From JANNGZ01 sp031404155 (lineage in GTDB: Bacteria > Pseudomonadota > Gammaproteobacteria > Burkholderiales > Burkholderiaceae_C): 9,694 nt of DNA. Under the pieces are notes generated by a model. That model made no database searches and had not been told where the DNA came from. It worked only from the letters and a program-made list of their open reading frames with translations. The DNA lies in the NCBI GenBank assembly GCA_031404155.1, contig JANNGZ010000400.1, positions 1 through 9,694 of the forward strand, written 5' to 3'. This document shows, piece after piece, positions 1 to 9,288 of this stretch. Made by a program: the position numbers and the translations under genes. Every line of letters starts with the position of its first letter. Positions within the stretch are counted from its first letter, which is position 1.

Positions 1-2166
1 ACGGTGGCGGGGCGTTCCAAGATGTCGACCAGCGTGTCGATCAGCACCCTCGGCGGCGAGGCGATCACGAATTCCAACGCGGTCAGCGCCGCCGAAGTGC
101 TGCGCTCGATTCCCGGCCTGCGTTCGGAGTCCAGCGGCGGCGAGAGCAACGCCAACGTCGGGGTGCGCGGCATCCCAATCTCTGCCGGCGGCGCGCGCTA
201 TATCCAGTTCCAGGAAGACGGCCTGCCGATCCTGCAATTCGGCGACATCGCTTTCGCCACCCCGGACAGCTGGCTGCGTGTCGACGGCTCGCTGGACCGC
301 CTCGAAGTACTGCGCGGCGGCTCGGCGTCGACGCTGGCCACCGGCTCGCCGGGCGGCATCATCAACTTCATCACCCGCACCGGTGAAGACCAGGGCGGCA
401 GCATTTCGATGACCAAGGGCCTGGACTTCAGCCAGACCCGTGTCGAGGCCGACTATGGCGGGCGCATCGGCACCAAGACGCGCTTCTTCCTCGGCGGCTT
501 CCACCGCGTTGGCGACGGCGGCCGCCCGGGTGCGGCGAACACCGAAGGAGGCGGCCAGATCCGCGGCAACATCACGCACGAACTCAGCGGCGGTTTTGTG
601 CGCTTCAGCTTCAAGCACCTCGACGACCGCTCGCCGACCTACCTGCCGACGCCGGTGCGCTTTGTGGGCGGCACGATCCAGGAAATCCCCGGCATCGACC
701 CGCGCCGCGCCGCGTTCTACAACGCCGGCTGGCCGCTGGACAACACGCTGACCAACGCCAACGGCCGCGAGACCTCGAACATCCGCGACGGCCTGTCGGC
801 CAAGAGCGATGCCTTCGGCGCCGAGTTCGACCTCGATGCCGGCGGCCTGCGCATCCAGAACAAGTTCCGCTGGTCCAAGAACAGCGGTCGCTTCATCGGC
901 ATCTTCCCCGGCGACGACGTCTCGGCCGCCCCGGCCGGCACCACGATCGCCACCGGCGCCGGCGCCGGCTCGGCCTACACCGGGGACCGCTTCACCGCGG
1001 TGGTGTTCAACACCAAGGTGGACGATGTCGGTCTGGTGGCCAACGACCTCAAGCTGTCCAAGACCTTCAGCCTCGGTGGCAACTCCAAGCTCACCGGCAC
1101 CGCGGGCCTGTACACCTCGGTGCAGAACCTCAAGCTGACCTGGAACTTCAACCAATACTCGCTGTCGGCCTCGGGCGAGGGTGCTCGCCTGTTGAACGTG
1201 CCGGGTCTGGTCAACGGCTCGCCGGGCTTCGGCGGCTGCTGCATGAACTTCCAGGACTCCAAGTACCGCACCACCGCGCCCTACGCGGTGGCCGCGTGGG
1301 AGAGTGGCCCCTTGGCGCTGGACGCCAGCGTGCGCCGCGACCAGAACTACGCCAGCGGCGCGTACTACCAAACGCTGACGGCCTTCGGCGGTCTCGTGGA
1401 CGGGGCCCAGTACAACCTGGCCGCGCCGCGCATCATCGACTACAGCTTCGGGCGCACCTCCTATTCGCTCGGCGCGAACTTCCGCGTCACCTCGGACCTG
1501 GCCCTGTTCGCGCGTTACAGCGACGGCGCCGCCTACAACGCCGACCGCATCACCTTCTTCAACAACCCGAACCTGGTCAACGGCAGCAGCAGCAAGATTC
1601 CGGTGAACGAGGTGCGCCAGTTCGAAGGCGGCGTGAAGTGGCGCCAAGGCGGCATCAGCCTGTTCGCCACCGTGTTCGCGGCCAAGACCGATGAAGTGAA
1701 CGTGGACCTGACGACAACGCCGATCCGCGTGTCGCAGAACTCCTTCGACTCCAAGGGCCTGGAGCTCGAGGCGGCGTTTCGCGCCGGTAACTTCGCGGTC
1801 AACGGTGGCGTGACCTTCACCGACGCCGAGCAGGCCGACGGCCGCACGCCCAAGCGCCAGGCCAAGGTGGTGTACCAGCTCACGCCGACCTACAGCTTCG
1901 GCGACCTCGCGATGGTCGGTGCCACCATCGTCGGCACCACGTCCTCCAAGGACGACGGCCCGACCGGCGCGCTGACGATCACGCTGCCCGCCTACGTGAC
2001 GGTGAATGCATTTGCGAACTACGCCCTGTCCAAGCAGGCGACCGTATCGCTGGGCGTGAACAACCTGTTCGACGAGATCGGCTACACCGAGTCCAACGAC
2101 GGGCGTGGTGCCGCACGCTCGATCAACGGGCGCACGGTCAAGGCGACGCTGAAGTACTCGTTCTGA
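1..2166 (+). CDS. TonB-dependent outer-membrane receptor, probably for sucrose (5' end missing)
   Basis: The reading frame is open from base 1 and ends at a TGA, giving 722 visible residues. It starts inside the gene, so the signal peptide, TonB box and any N-terminal extension lie outside the window; the GTG at base 4 is not a credible start. The plug domain covers about residues 9-128. It shows the typical AAEVLRSIPG stretch, the LDRLEVLRGG motif (98-107) and the closing PGGIINFITRTG (117-128). The rest is a 22-strand-type beta-barrel with alternating aromatic and polar residues, a late VNNLFDE motif and a C-terminal Phe expected by the BAM machinery. The family imports bulky or scarce nutrients across the outer membrane using TonB-ExbBD energy. 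Sucrose as substrate is inferred only from the transporter and sucrose phosphorylase genes downstream. An adjacent Cys pair at residues 413-414 is the only cysteine in the visible part. The family is sure, the substrate is not. Confidence 0.93.
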   Translation, partial: TVAGRSKMSTSVSISTLGGEAITNSNAVSAAEVLRSIPGLRSESSGGESNANVGVRGIPISAGGARYIQFQEDGLPILQFGDIAFATPDSWLRVDGSLDRLEVLRGGSASTLATGSPGGIINFITRTGEDQGGSISMTKGLDFSQTRVEADYGGRIGTKTRFFLGGFHRVGDGGRPGAANTEGGGQIRGNITHELSGGFVRFSFKHLDDRSPTYLPTPVRFVGGTIQEIPGIDPRRAAFYNAGWPLDNTLTNANGRETSNIRDGLSAKSDAFGAEFDLDAGGLRIQNKFRWSKNSGRFIGIFPGDDVSAAPAGTTIATGAGAGSAYTGDRFTAVVFNTKVDDVGLVANDLKLSKTFSLGGNSKLTGTAGLYTSVQNLKLTWNFNQYSLSASGEGARLLNVPGLVNGSPGFGGCCMNFQDSKYRTTAPYAVAAWESGPLALDASVRRDQNYASGAYYQTLTAFGGLVDGAQYNLAAPRIIDYSFGRTSYSLGANFRVTSDLALFARYSDGAAYNADRITFFNNPNLVNGSSSKIPVNEVRQFEGGVKWRQGGISLFATVFAAKTDEVNVDLTTTPIRVSQNSFDSKGLELEAAFRAGNFAVNGGVTFTDAEQADGRTPKRQAKVVYQLTPTYSFGDLAMVGATIVGTTSSKDDGPTGALTITLPAYVTVNAFANYALSKQATVSLGVNNLFDEIGYTESNDGRGAARSINGRTVKATLKYSF

Positions 2167-2194
2167 GGCCGGCGCTTCCGATACCCGCAGCTCT

Positions 2195-2221
2195 CGCCGC
2201 GCGCCGTTCTGGCGCGCGGCG
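2195..2221 (+). other. Intercistronic GC-rich hairpin after the receptor gene
   Basis: Perfect inverted repeat with 11-bp arms (CGCCGCGCGCC and GGCGCGCGGCG) around a 5-nt loop, 29 nt after the receptor stop codon. It is not followed by a T-run, so it is not a standard intrinsic terminator. It could stabilise the 3' end of the receptor mRNA, slow transcription, or set unequal levels of receptor and transporter. The rest of the 158-nt gap (2167-2324) shows no clear promoter and only a weak ribosome binding site before the transporter. Confidence 0.6.
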
Positions 2222-2324
2222 GGTTGCGGCTTCGCGGACCGGTTCGCAGCCTGGCCGGCCCACGCTGCAGGCGCTGGGCGCTCGTCGGATGATGGCGTCA
2301 CCCACCTCGCACTGAGCTCCCCCC

Positions 2325-3641
2325 ATGAACGCCAAACCGCGCCTTTCGTTCTGGCAGATCGTGAACATGAATGTCGGCTTCTTCGGCATCCAGTTCAGCT
2401 TCGGCCTGCAGCAGGCGAACATGAGCCCGATCTACAAGTACCTCGGCGCCAACGAGGCCACGCTGCCGCTGCTGTGGTTGGCGGGGCCGATGACCGGCCT
2501 GCTGGTGCAACCGGTGATCGGTGCGATGAGCGACCGCACCGTGTCGCGCTGGGGCCGGCGCACCCCGTACTTTCTGATTGGCGCGATCCTGTGCAGCCTG
2601 GGCCTGCTGTTTATGCCCTTCAGCCCCGCGCTCTGGTTCGCGGCCGGCCTGCTGTGGATCCTCGACGCGGCCAACAACGTGACGATGGAGCCCTACCGCG
2701 CCTATGTGAGCGACCGGCTCGAGCGCGAGCAGCACTCCCTCGGTTTCCTCACCCAGAGCGCGTTCACCGGGCTGGCGCAAACGCTGGCCTACCTGTCGCC
2801 GACGATCTTCGTGCTGCTCGGCATGAACAAGGACGCGGTCAACGACAACCAGATTCCGCAGATCACGATCGCGGCCTTCATGGTCGGCGCGCTGCTGTCC
2901 TTCACCACGGTCTGGTGGTCGGTGAAGACAGTGCCCGAGCTGCCGATGAGCGAGGCCGAAAAGGCCGAGTTGCGCGCGCGCCCGCGCGGCGTGGTGGCGA
3001 CGCTGAACGACATATGGGTGGCGATCAAGGAAATGCCGCCGACGATGCGCCAGCTCTGGTGGATGAAGCTGTTCCAGTGGTACGGGATGATGTGCTACTG
3101 GATCTACATCGTGCCCTCGCTGGCCAAGACGATGTTCGGCACCGCCGACGCCAGCTCGGTGGGCTTTCGCGATGCCGGCCTGCTCAACGGGCAGATCGGG
3201 GGCTTCTACAACTTCGTCGCCTTCCTCGCTGCGTTTGCGCTGGTGCCGTTCACACGGCGCTTCGGCGCCAAGGTGATGCACGCCCTGTGCCTCACGCTCG
3301 CCGGCATCGGCATGTGGTGGCTGCCGAACATCCAGGACAAGTGGCTGCTCTTCGTGCCGATGCTCGGCGTCGGCCTGGCCTGGGCCAGCATCATGGGCAA
3401 CCCGTACATCCTGCTCGCGGGCAGCATCCCGCCTCAGCGCGCTGGGGTCTACATGGGCATCTTCAACATGTTCATCGTGATCCCGATGCTGATCCAGATG
3501 GTCACGCTGCCCCTGTTCTATGACGCCTGGCTCGGCGGCCAGCCCGACAACGTGATCCGCCTGGCCGGCGCGCTGCTGCTGGCCGCCGCCGTGTGTGTGC
3601 TCTTCGTGCGCGTGGTGCCAGCGGCCGAGCCGCGGGTTTGA
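2325..3641 (+). CDS. SLC45/GPH-type MFS sugar transporter, probable sucrose permease
   Basis: The 438-residue protein is strongly hydrophobic with about 12 predicted membrane helices, a usual length for the family. The loop after helix 2 carries the MFS motif A in the form GAMSDRTVSRWGRRTPY (residues 67-83), characteristic of SLC45/GPH sugar symporters and plant-type sucrose carriers. The first helix region contains GLQQANMSPIYKYLGA (27-42), typical of bacterial members of this group. A charged stretch at about 203-240 is the central cytoplasmic loop. It would move a disaccharide, most likely sucrose and possibly maltose, from periplasm to cytoplasm by cation symport. Between a TonB receptor and a sucrose phosphorylase it fits the role of SuxC in Xanthomonas. 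The ATG at 2325 gives a short polar N-terminus before helix 1; its Shine-Dalgarno is poor. The stop codon is 25 nt before the next start, so the two genes are probably cotranscribed. Family is confident, substrate inferred. Confidence 0.9.
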   Translation: MNAKPRLSFWQIVNMNVGFFGIQFSFGLQQANMSPIYKYLGANEATLPLLWLAGPMTGLLVQPVIGAMSDRTVSRWGRRTPYFLIGAILCSLGLLFMPFSPALWFAAGLLWILDAANNVTMEPYRAYVSDRLEREQHSLGFLTQSAFTGLAQTLAYLSPTIFVLLGMNKDAVNDNQIPQITIAAFMVGALLSFTTVWWSVKTVPELPMSEAEKAELRARPRGVVATLNDIWVAIKEMPPTMRQLWWMKLFQWYGMMCYWIYIVPSLAKTMFGTADASSVGFRDAGLLNGQIGGFYNFVAFLAAFALVPFTRRFGAKVMHALCLTLAGIGMWWLPNIQDKWLLFVPMLGVGLAWASIMGNPYILLAGSIPPQRAGVYMGIFNMFIVIPMLIQMVTLPLFYDAWLGGQPDNVIRLAGALLLAAAVCVLFVRVVPAAEPRV

Positions 3642-3666
3642 GCTGGGCTTGAGCTTTGCCGGCACG

Positions 3667-5145
3667 ATGAAGAACCAGGTCCAGCTCATCACCTACGCCG
3701 ACCGCCTCGGCGGCGGCACGCTGCGCGAGCTGCATGCACTTCTTGGCGATGGCGGCGCGCTCGCCGGGCTGTTCGGTGGCGTGCACATCCTGCCCTTCTT
3801 CGACCCGATCGACGGCGCCGACGCCGGCTTCGACCCCAGCGACCACACCCGCGTCGACCCGCGCCTGGGCAATTGGGACGACATCGCGGCGCTGGCGCGC
3901 GAGTTCGACCTGATGGCTGACGTGATCGTCAATCACATCTCATCGAACTCGCCGCAGTTCGCGGACTACGCGCAGCGCGGCGCGGCATCTCCCTACGCGG
4001 ACTTGTTCCTGAGTTTCGACGCGGTGTTCCCGCAGGGTGCCACCGAGGCTGACCTGCTCGCCTTGTACCGGCCGCGGCCGGGTCTGCCCTTCACGGTGCG
4101 CACCCTGGCGACCGGCGAGCGGCGCCTGTTGTGGACCACCTTCACGGCGCAGCAGCTCGACATCGATGTGCAGCACGCCGGCGGCCGCGCCTATCTGGAC
4201 GGCATCCTCGAGCGCCTGGCGGCGAGCGGTGTGCAAGCGATCCGGCTCGACGCCGTGGGATACGCGATCAAGAAGCCGGGCACCTCCTGTTTCATGCTGC
4301 CCGAGACCTTCGAGTTCATCGGCAACCTGGCCGCCGCGGCGCATGCACGGGGCATCGAAGTGCTGGTGGAGATCCATTCGCACTACCGCCAGCAGATCGA
4401 GATTGCGCGCCGCGTCGACTGGGTCTACGACTTCGCGCTGCCGCCGCTGCTGCTGCACGCGCTGCACTTCCGCACCGCGCGCTGCCTCGCGGACTGGATC
4501 GCGCTGCGGCCGGCCAATGCGCTCAACGTGCTCGACACCCACGACGGCATCGGCATCATCGACATCGGCGCCGACACGAGCGACCGCGAAGGCCGCCCGG
4601 GCCTGGTGCCGCCGGCCGAACTCGACGCGCTGGTCGAGCGCATTCACGACGCCAGCGGCGGGCAGAGCCGCCTGGCCACCGGCGCCGCGGCGTCGAACCT
4701 GGACCTTTACCAGGTCAACTGCACCTACTACGACGCGCTCGGTGGTGATGACCGCGCCTACCTGATCGCACGCGCGGTCCAGTTCTTCCTGCCCGGCATT
4801 GCGCAGGTGTACTACGTCGGCTTGCTTGCCGGCGGCAACGATACCGCCTTGCTGGCGCAAACCGGGGTCGGACGCGACATCAACCGGGGGCGCTTCGACG
4901 CCGCCCGGATCGATGCCGCCATGCAGCGCCCGGTGGTGCAGAAGCTGCGATCACTGATCGGCCTGCGCAACAGCCACCACGCCTTCGGCGGCAGCTTCGT
5001 GGCCGAATCCGGCGCGGGCGAGCAGCTGACCCTGCGCTGGAGCCAGGGCGATCAGGTTGCCGAGTTGCGGGTCGACTTCGCGCGTGTGGAGGCGCAACTG
5101 CGGGTGTCGGCCGGCGGCGCGATGACGGAGCCGATCGAGTTTTGA
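3667..5145 (+). CDS. sucP: Sucrose phosphorylase (GH13_18, EC 2.4.1.7)
   Basis: This 492-residue cytosolic enzyme has no signal peptide. It converts sucrose and phosphate into alpha-glucose-1-phosphate and fructose with retention of configuration. The N-terminus MKNQVQLITYADRLGGG is almost identical to the Bifidobacterium enzyme as I remember it, which fixes the start at 3667 and not at an in-frame ATG inside the transporter gene. Catalytic residues in the (beta/alpha)8 barrel are nucleophile Asp195 (RLDAVGY), acid/base Glu235 (VEIHSHY) and transition-state stabiliser Asp293 (LDTHDGIG). The substrate loops RPRPGLPF (135-142) and AASNLDLYQVN (341-351) are intact, and DGADAGFDP (49-57) lines the -1 subsite. 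The subfamily also holds sucrose-6'-phosphate and glucosylglycerate phosphorylases. The loops and the transporter next door favour free sucrose, but specificity is inferred. No strong Shine-Dalgarno is visible, so translation may be coupled to the transporter gene. Base composition matches the neighbours. Confidence 0.95.
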   Translation: MKNQVQLITYADRLGGGTLRELHALLGDGGALAGLFGGVHILPFFDPIDGADAGFDPSDHTRVDPRLGNWDDIAALAREFDLMADVIVNHISSNSPQFADYAQRGAASPYADLFLSFDAVFPQGATEADLLALYRPRPGLPFTVRTLATGERRLLWTTFTAQQLDIDVQHAGGRAYLDGILERLAASGVQAIRLDAVGYAIKKPGTSCFMLPETFEFIGNLAAAAHARGIEVLVEIHSHYRQQIEIARRVDWVYDFALPPLLLHALHFRTARCLADWIALRPANALNVLDTHDGIGIIDIGADTSDREGRPGLVPPAELDALVERIHDASGGQSRLATGAAASNLDLYQVNCTYYDALGGDDRAYLIARAVQFFLPGIAQVYYVGLLAGGNDTALLAQTGVGRDINRGRFDAARIDAAMQRPVVQKLRSLIGLRNSHHAFGGSFVAESGAGEQLTLRWSQGDQVAELRVDFARVEAQLRVSAGGAMTEPIEF

Positions 5146-5202
5146 CGCCGCTGGGGCAGACCGCGTCACAGCCGTCAATGGCGCGCCGCGCAGGCCTGAG
5201 CT
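5146..5202. other. Convergent intergenic spacer
   Basis: Only 57 nt separate the stop codons of the sucrose phosphorylase (+) and patatin (-) genes. It holds a short imperfect hairpin (arms 5193-5199 and 5203-5210, one bulged G) that runs into the patatin stop codon, with no T-run on either side. It could weakly end transcription from either direction, but no clear intrinsic terminator is present for either gene. Confidence 0.35.
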
Positions 5203-7452
5203 TCAGGGCCGGCCGATGAACAGCGACAGGGTGCTGCTGCCGCGTGGCGCGTAGCCCACGCCGAGGTAAACCGGGCCGATGCCGGTGTCAGCACCGACAA
5301 AGAGGCTGCTGCCCAGGCGCAGGTCGCCCGGGCGAGCGTCGCTGTGTTTCAGCCAGGCATTGCCGGCCTCGAGCGTGGCGCCGACAAACACGCCGCGGGT
5401 GAGCGCGGGCACCTGTTCGAGCCGGCTGTACCAGGTGAGGCGCGAGAACAGCGTGGCATTGCCGTTGAGCTGGTACTGCCGGTAGCCCGAAAGTTGATGG
5501 AAGCCGCCGAGGGCATAGCGGCCGACGACCGGCACCTCGGCCGTGCGCACCGCCTGCACCGCGCCATGCAGGTTCAGCGTGTGGCGGCCGAGCGACCAGG
5601 CTGCCGTGCCGCGCAGCTCGACACGCTCGTTGCGGCCGACATCGTTGGTGTCGGCGAGGCCGGCTTCGCTCTCGATGCGAAAACCGCTCTGCGGAAAGTT
5701 TGCGTAGTCGAGCTGGTCGACGACGGCGCGCGCACGCAGGCCGACCTCGGATTGTTTTGTGGTTTGCTGGGAACCGACGAAGCTGGTGCTCAGGCTGTCG
5801 GGCGAGGTGCGCGCGCCACGCCAGGTCGGGCCGAAACGAAACTCGCCGAAGCGTCCCCAGGGTTGGCCCAGGTCGAGGCCGACCACCGAAGTCGAACGCC
5901 GAAAGCGAGCCAGCTCAACACCTGAGTCGGCGTCGAAGAGGGTGAGTGCTCGACGCTCGACGGCGCCGTAGCCCGAGACGAACCAGTCGTCGCTGGGCTT
6001 GCTGCTCCAGGTCATCGGGTGGTAGATCTCGGTCAGGAAGCCGGGTGCCGAGCCGATGTGCAGGCGGTTGCGCCACTCGGTGCCGCTGGGGGTAAGCCAG
6101 TGGCGGTTATGGCTGATCTTGATGTTGAAGGCGCTGCGGCCGTTGAACTCGGTGGACAGGTCCAGCCCAAGCCGGAAGTAGTGCGGGCCCCAGGGCTTGT
6201 CTTCAAGCGAGAAGACAAGTTCCTCGCTGTCGCCGCGTCGCTCGAGGTGGTAATCCGCACGCAGGTAGTCGCCGCTGGCCGCGAGCTTGCGCGCATCGCG
6301 CTCGGCCTTGTCGACATCGAAGGGCTCGCCGACCTGGGACTCGAAGCGCGGCTGCAGGCGTTGCGGCTGGGTCAGCGTGCTGCCTTCGAAGCGGATCGCA
6401 GTCACCGTGGGCGCGGGGCGGCGCGGGCCGGCCGGTTCCGCGCGCCATTGTGCGTAGGCCTCGGGCGTGAGCGCCACCGCGCGCAGCCGGTTCAGCGCCG
6501 CGTCCGCGCCCTGCTCGCCGAGCGCAATCAGGCGCGCGGCCTTGTCGAAGTCGCCCGAGCTCAGCTTGCCGAGGGCCGGCGCCACCAGCAGGTCGCCTTC
6601 GCGCAGCGTGTCCAGGCTGCGCTGCACGTTCTGTTCGGTCAGGATGTTGATCATCTGCGAGGTGACCCCGAGCAGCGAACCGAGCGTTTCGCGCGAGCCG
6701 ATCGGCGTGCCGATGTTGACCACGATCACAACATCGGCACCCATCGCGCGCGCCACATCCACCGGCACGTTGTTCACCAGCCCGCCGTCGCCAAGGATGC
6801 GGCCGCCGACTTCGAGCGGCGAGAACACGCCGGGCACGCTCATGCTGGAGCGCATCGCGAGCGCCAGGTCGCCGTCGGCCAGGATCACTGCGCGGCCGGT
6901 TTCCATGTCGGTGGCCACGGCACGGAACGGGATCGGCAGCGCGTCGAAATGCTTGAGGTGGCGCACAGGCAGCGTGAAGCGGCGTAGCAACGTCTCCAGG
7001 CCGCGACTGGAAACCGCGGCGATCGGGGTGCGCAGTTCGCCGTTGCGCATACCGAGTTCGATCAGCGGCGAGACGTCGAAGTCTTCCTCCTTGCGGCGTT
7101 GCGAGAGCTCCTGCCTGTCGACCCGGTGGGCGAACAGCCGCGTCCAGTCGACCTCGAGCAACTCGCGCTCCAGCGTTTGCGCGGGCAAGCCGCTGGCGTA
7201 GAGGCCGCCGATGATCGCGCCCATCGAGGTGCCGGCAATGACGTCGATCGGGATGCGCTCGCGCTCGAGCACCTTGAGCACGCCGATATGCGCCAGGCCG
7301 CGCGCGCCGCCGCCGGAGAGCACCAGGCCGATGCGCGGGCGCGGCTTGGGTGTGGCGGCTTCGGCTGCGGTTGTTGCCGGCTGGGCGAAGGTGCTCGCCA
7401 GAAGCAGTGCCGAGCCGAGTCCGACCAACCAAGTGTTGAGTGATGTGGTCAC
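5203..7452 (-). CDS. Patatin-like phospholipase with POTRA and beta-barrel (PlpD-like, type Vd autotransporter)
   Basis: The 749-residue protein joins three modules. Residues 1-23 look like a signal peptide (hydrophobic core WLVGLGSALLLAS, cleavage near TFA-QP), though its n-region lacks Lys/Arg. The patatin lipase domain (about 40-340) has the oxyanion motif GGGARG (47-52), nucleophile Ser76 in GTSMG and Asp222 in DGG, a complete Ser-Asp dyad. About 348-417 resembles one POTRA domain (VTAIRFEGSTLT onward), and 422-749 is an Omp85-type barrel. Order and length match PlpD of Pseudomonas aeruginosa (about 728 aa), a secreted phospholipase A that is its own translocator. The barrel would insert through BAM and expose the lipase outside the cell. 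The start is the GTG at 7452, the only start giving a full signal peptide; the frame stays open upstream only as an overlap with groEL. No Shine-Dalgarno precedes it, and a groEL terminator lies just upstream. Cytoplasmic RssA-type patatins are excluded by the barrel. Confidence 0.9.
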   Translation of the reverse strand: MTTSLNTWLVGLGSALLLASTFAQPATTAAEAATPKPRPRIGLVLSGGGARGLAHIGVLKVLERERIPIDVIAGTSMGAIIGGLYASGLPAQTLERELLEVDWTRLFAHRVDRQELSQRRKEEDFDVSPLIELGMRNGELRTPIAAVSSRGLETLLRRFTLPVRHLKHFDALPIPFRAVATDMETGRAVILADGDLALAMRSSMSVPGVFSPLEVGGRILGDGGLVNNVPVDVARAMGADVVIVVNIGTPIGSRETLGSLLGVTSQMINILTEQNVQRSLDTLREGDLLVAPALGKLSSGDFDKAARLIALGEQGADAALNRLRAVALTPEAYAQWRAEPAGPRRPAPTVTAIRFEGSTLTQPQRLQPRFESQVGEPFDVDKAERDARKLAASGDYLRADYHLERRGDSEELVFSLEDKPWGPHYFRLGLDLSTEFNGRSAFNIKISHNRHWLTPSGTEWRNRLHIGSAPGFLTEIYHPMTWSSKPSDDWFVSGYGAVERRALTLFDADSGVELARFRRSTSVVGLDLGQPWGRFGEFRFGPTWRGARTSPDSLSTSFVGSQQTTKQSEVGLRARAVVDQLDYANFPQSGFRIESEAGLADTNDVGRNERVELRGTAAWSLGRHTLNLHGAVQAVRTAEVPVVGRYALGGFHQLSGYRQYQLNGNATLFSRLTWYSRLEQVPALTRGVFVGATLEAGNAWLKHSDARPGDLRLGSSLFVGADTGIGPVYLGVGYAPRGSSTLSLFIGRP

Positions 7453-7470
7453 GCCAACATTGTGCCGGCC

Positions 7471-7500
7471 GAAAAGAGAAGGGCCACCCGAAGGTGGCCC
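7471..7500 (-). terminator. Intrinsic terminator of the groESL operon
   Basis: Read on the minus strand, an 8-bp perfect stem GGGCCACC / GGTGGCCC closes a TTCG loop, forming the very stable cUUCGg tetraloop. The pyrimidine run TTCTCTTTTC follows directly. This is a good rho-independent terminator, 92 nt downstream of the groEL stop codon. Its U-tract ends 18 nt before the GTG of the patatin gene, so the patatin gene is probably not simply the third gene of the chaperonin operon. Confidence 0.85.
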
Positions 7501-7561
7501 GACAACGTGCTGCGAAAGTCGAGCGGCGGCCGTGAGGCCGACCGTCCCAACGCGCGCGGTT

Positions 7562-7587
7562 GTTGGCGCAGCGAAGCTGTCGCCAAC
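7562..7587 (-). other. Stem-loop just after the groEL stop codon
   Basis: A 7-bp arm pair (GTTGGCG 7562-7568 and CGCCAAC 7581-7587) continues inward as a 4-bp stem (CAGC 7569-7572 and GCTG 7576-7579) around a 3-nt loop, with one bulged base at 7580. It lies 5 nt past the groEL stop codon, is not followed by a T-run, and could protect the mRNA 3' end. A smaller 5-bp hairpin (7527-7540) lies between it and the terminator. Confidence 0.5.
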
Positions 7588-7592
7588 CAGGC

Positions 7593-9242
<1,650 letters not shown>

Positions 9243-9250
9243 TGCTGTTT

Positions 9251-9255
9251 CTCCT
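9251..9255 (-). promoter_or_regulatory. Ribosome binding site of groEL
   Basis: AGGAG on the minus strand, 8 nt before the groEL ATG at 9242, inside the 46-nt groES-groEL spacer. It gives groEL its own strong initiation site and supports the chosen start. Confidence 0.8.
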
Positions 9256-9288
9256 GGATCTGGATCGGATGAAAGTTGGCGCGGGCGA

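Noticed and set aside
3595..3666. Upstream in-frame start adding 24 residues to sucrose phosphorylase
   Set aside because: It overlaps the transporter gene, and the known family N-terminus begins at the ATG at 3667.
2298..3692. A 464-codon open frame on the - strand opposite the transporter
   Set aside because: The product is dominated by His, Arg, Gln and Ala, has no domain, and mirrors codon bias of the real membrane-protein gene.
3940..4860. Long open frames overlapping sucrose phosphorylase on both strands
   Set aside because: They are low-complexity shadows of a gene whose own frame holds every catalytic motif.
5193..5210. Hairpin between the convergent genes as a bidirectional terminator
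   Set aside because: The stem is short and bulged and neither side has a T-run, so it is recorded only as part of the spacer.
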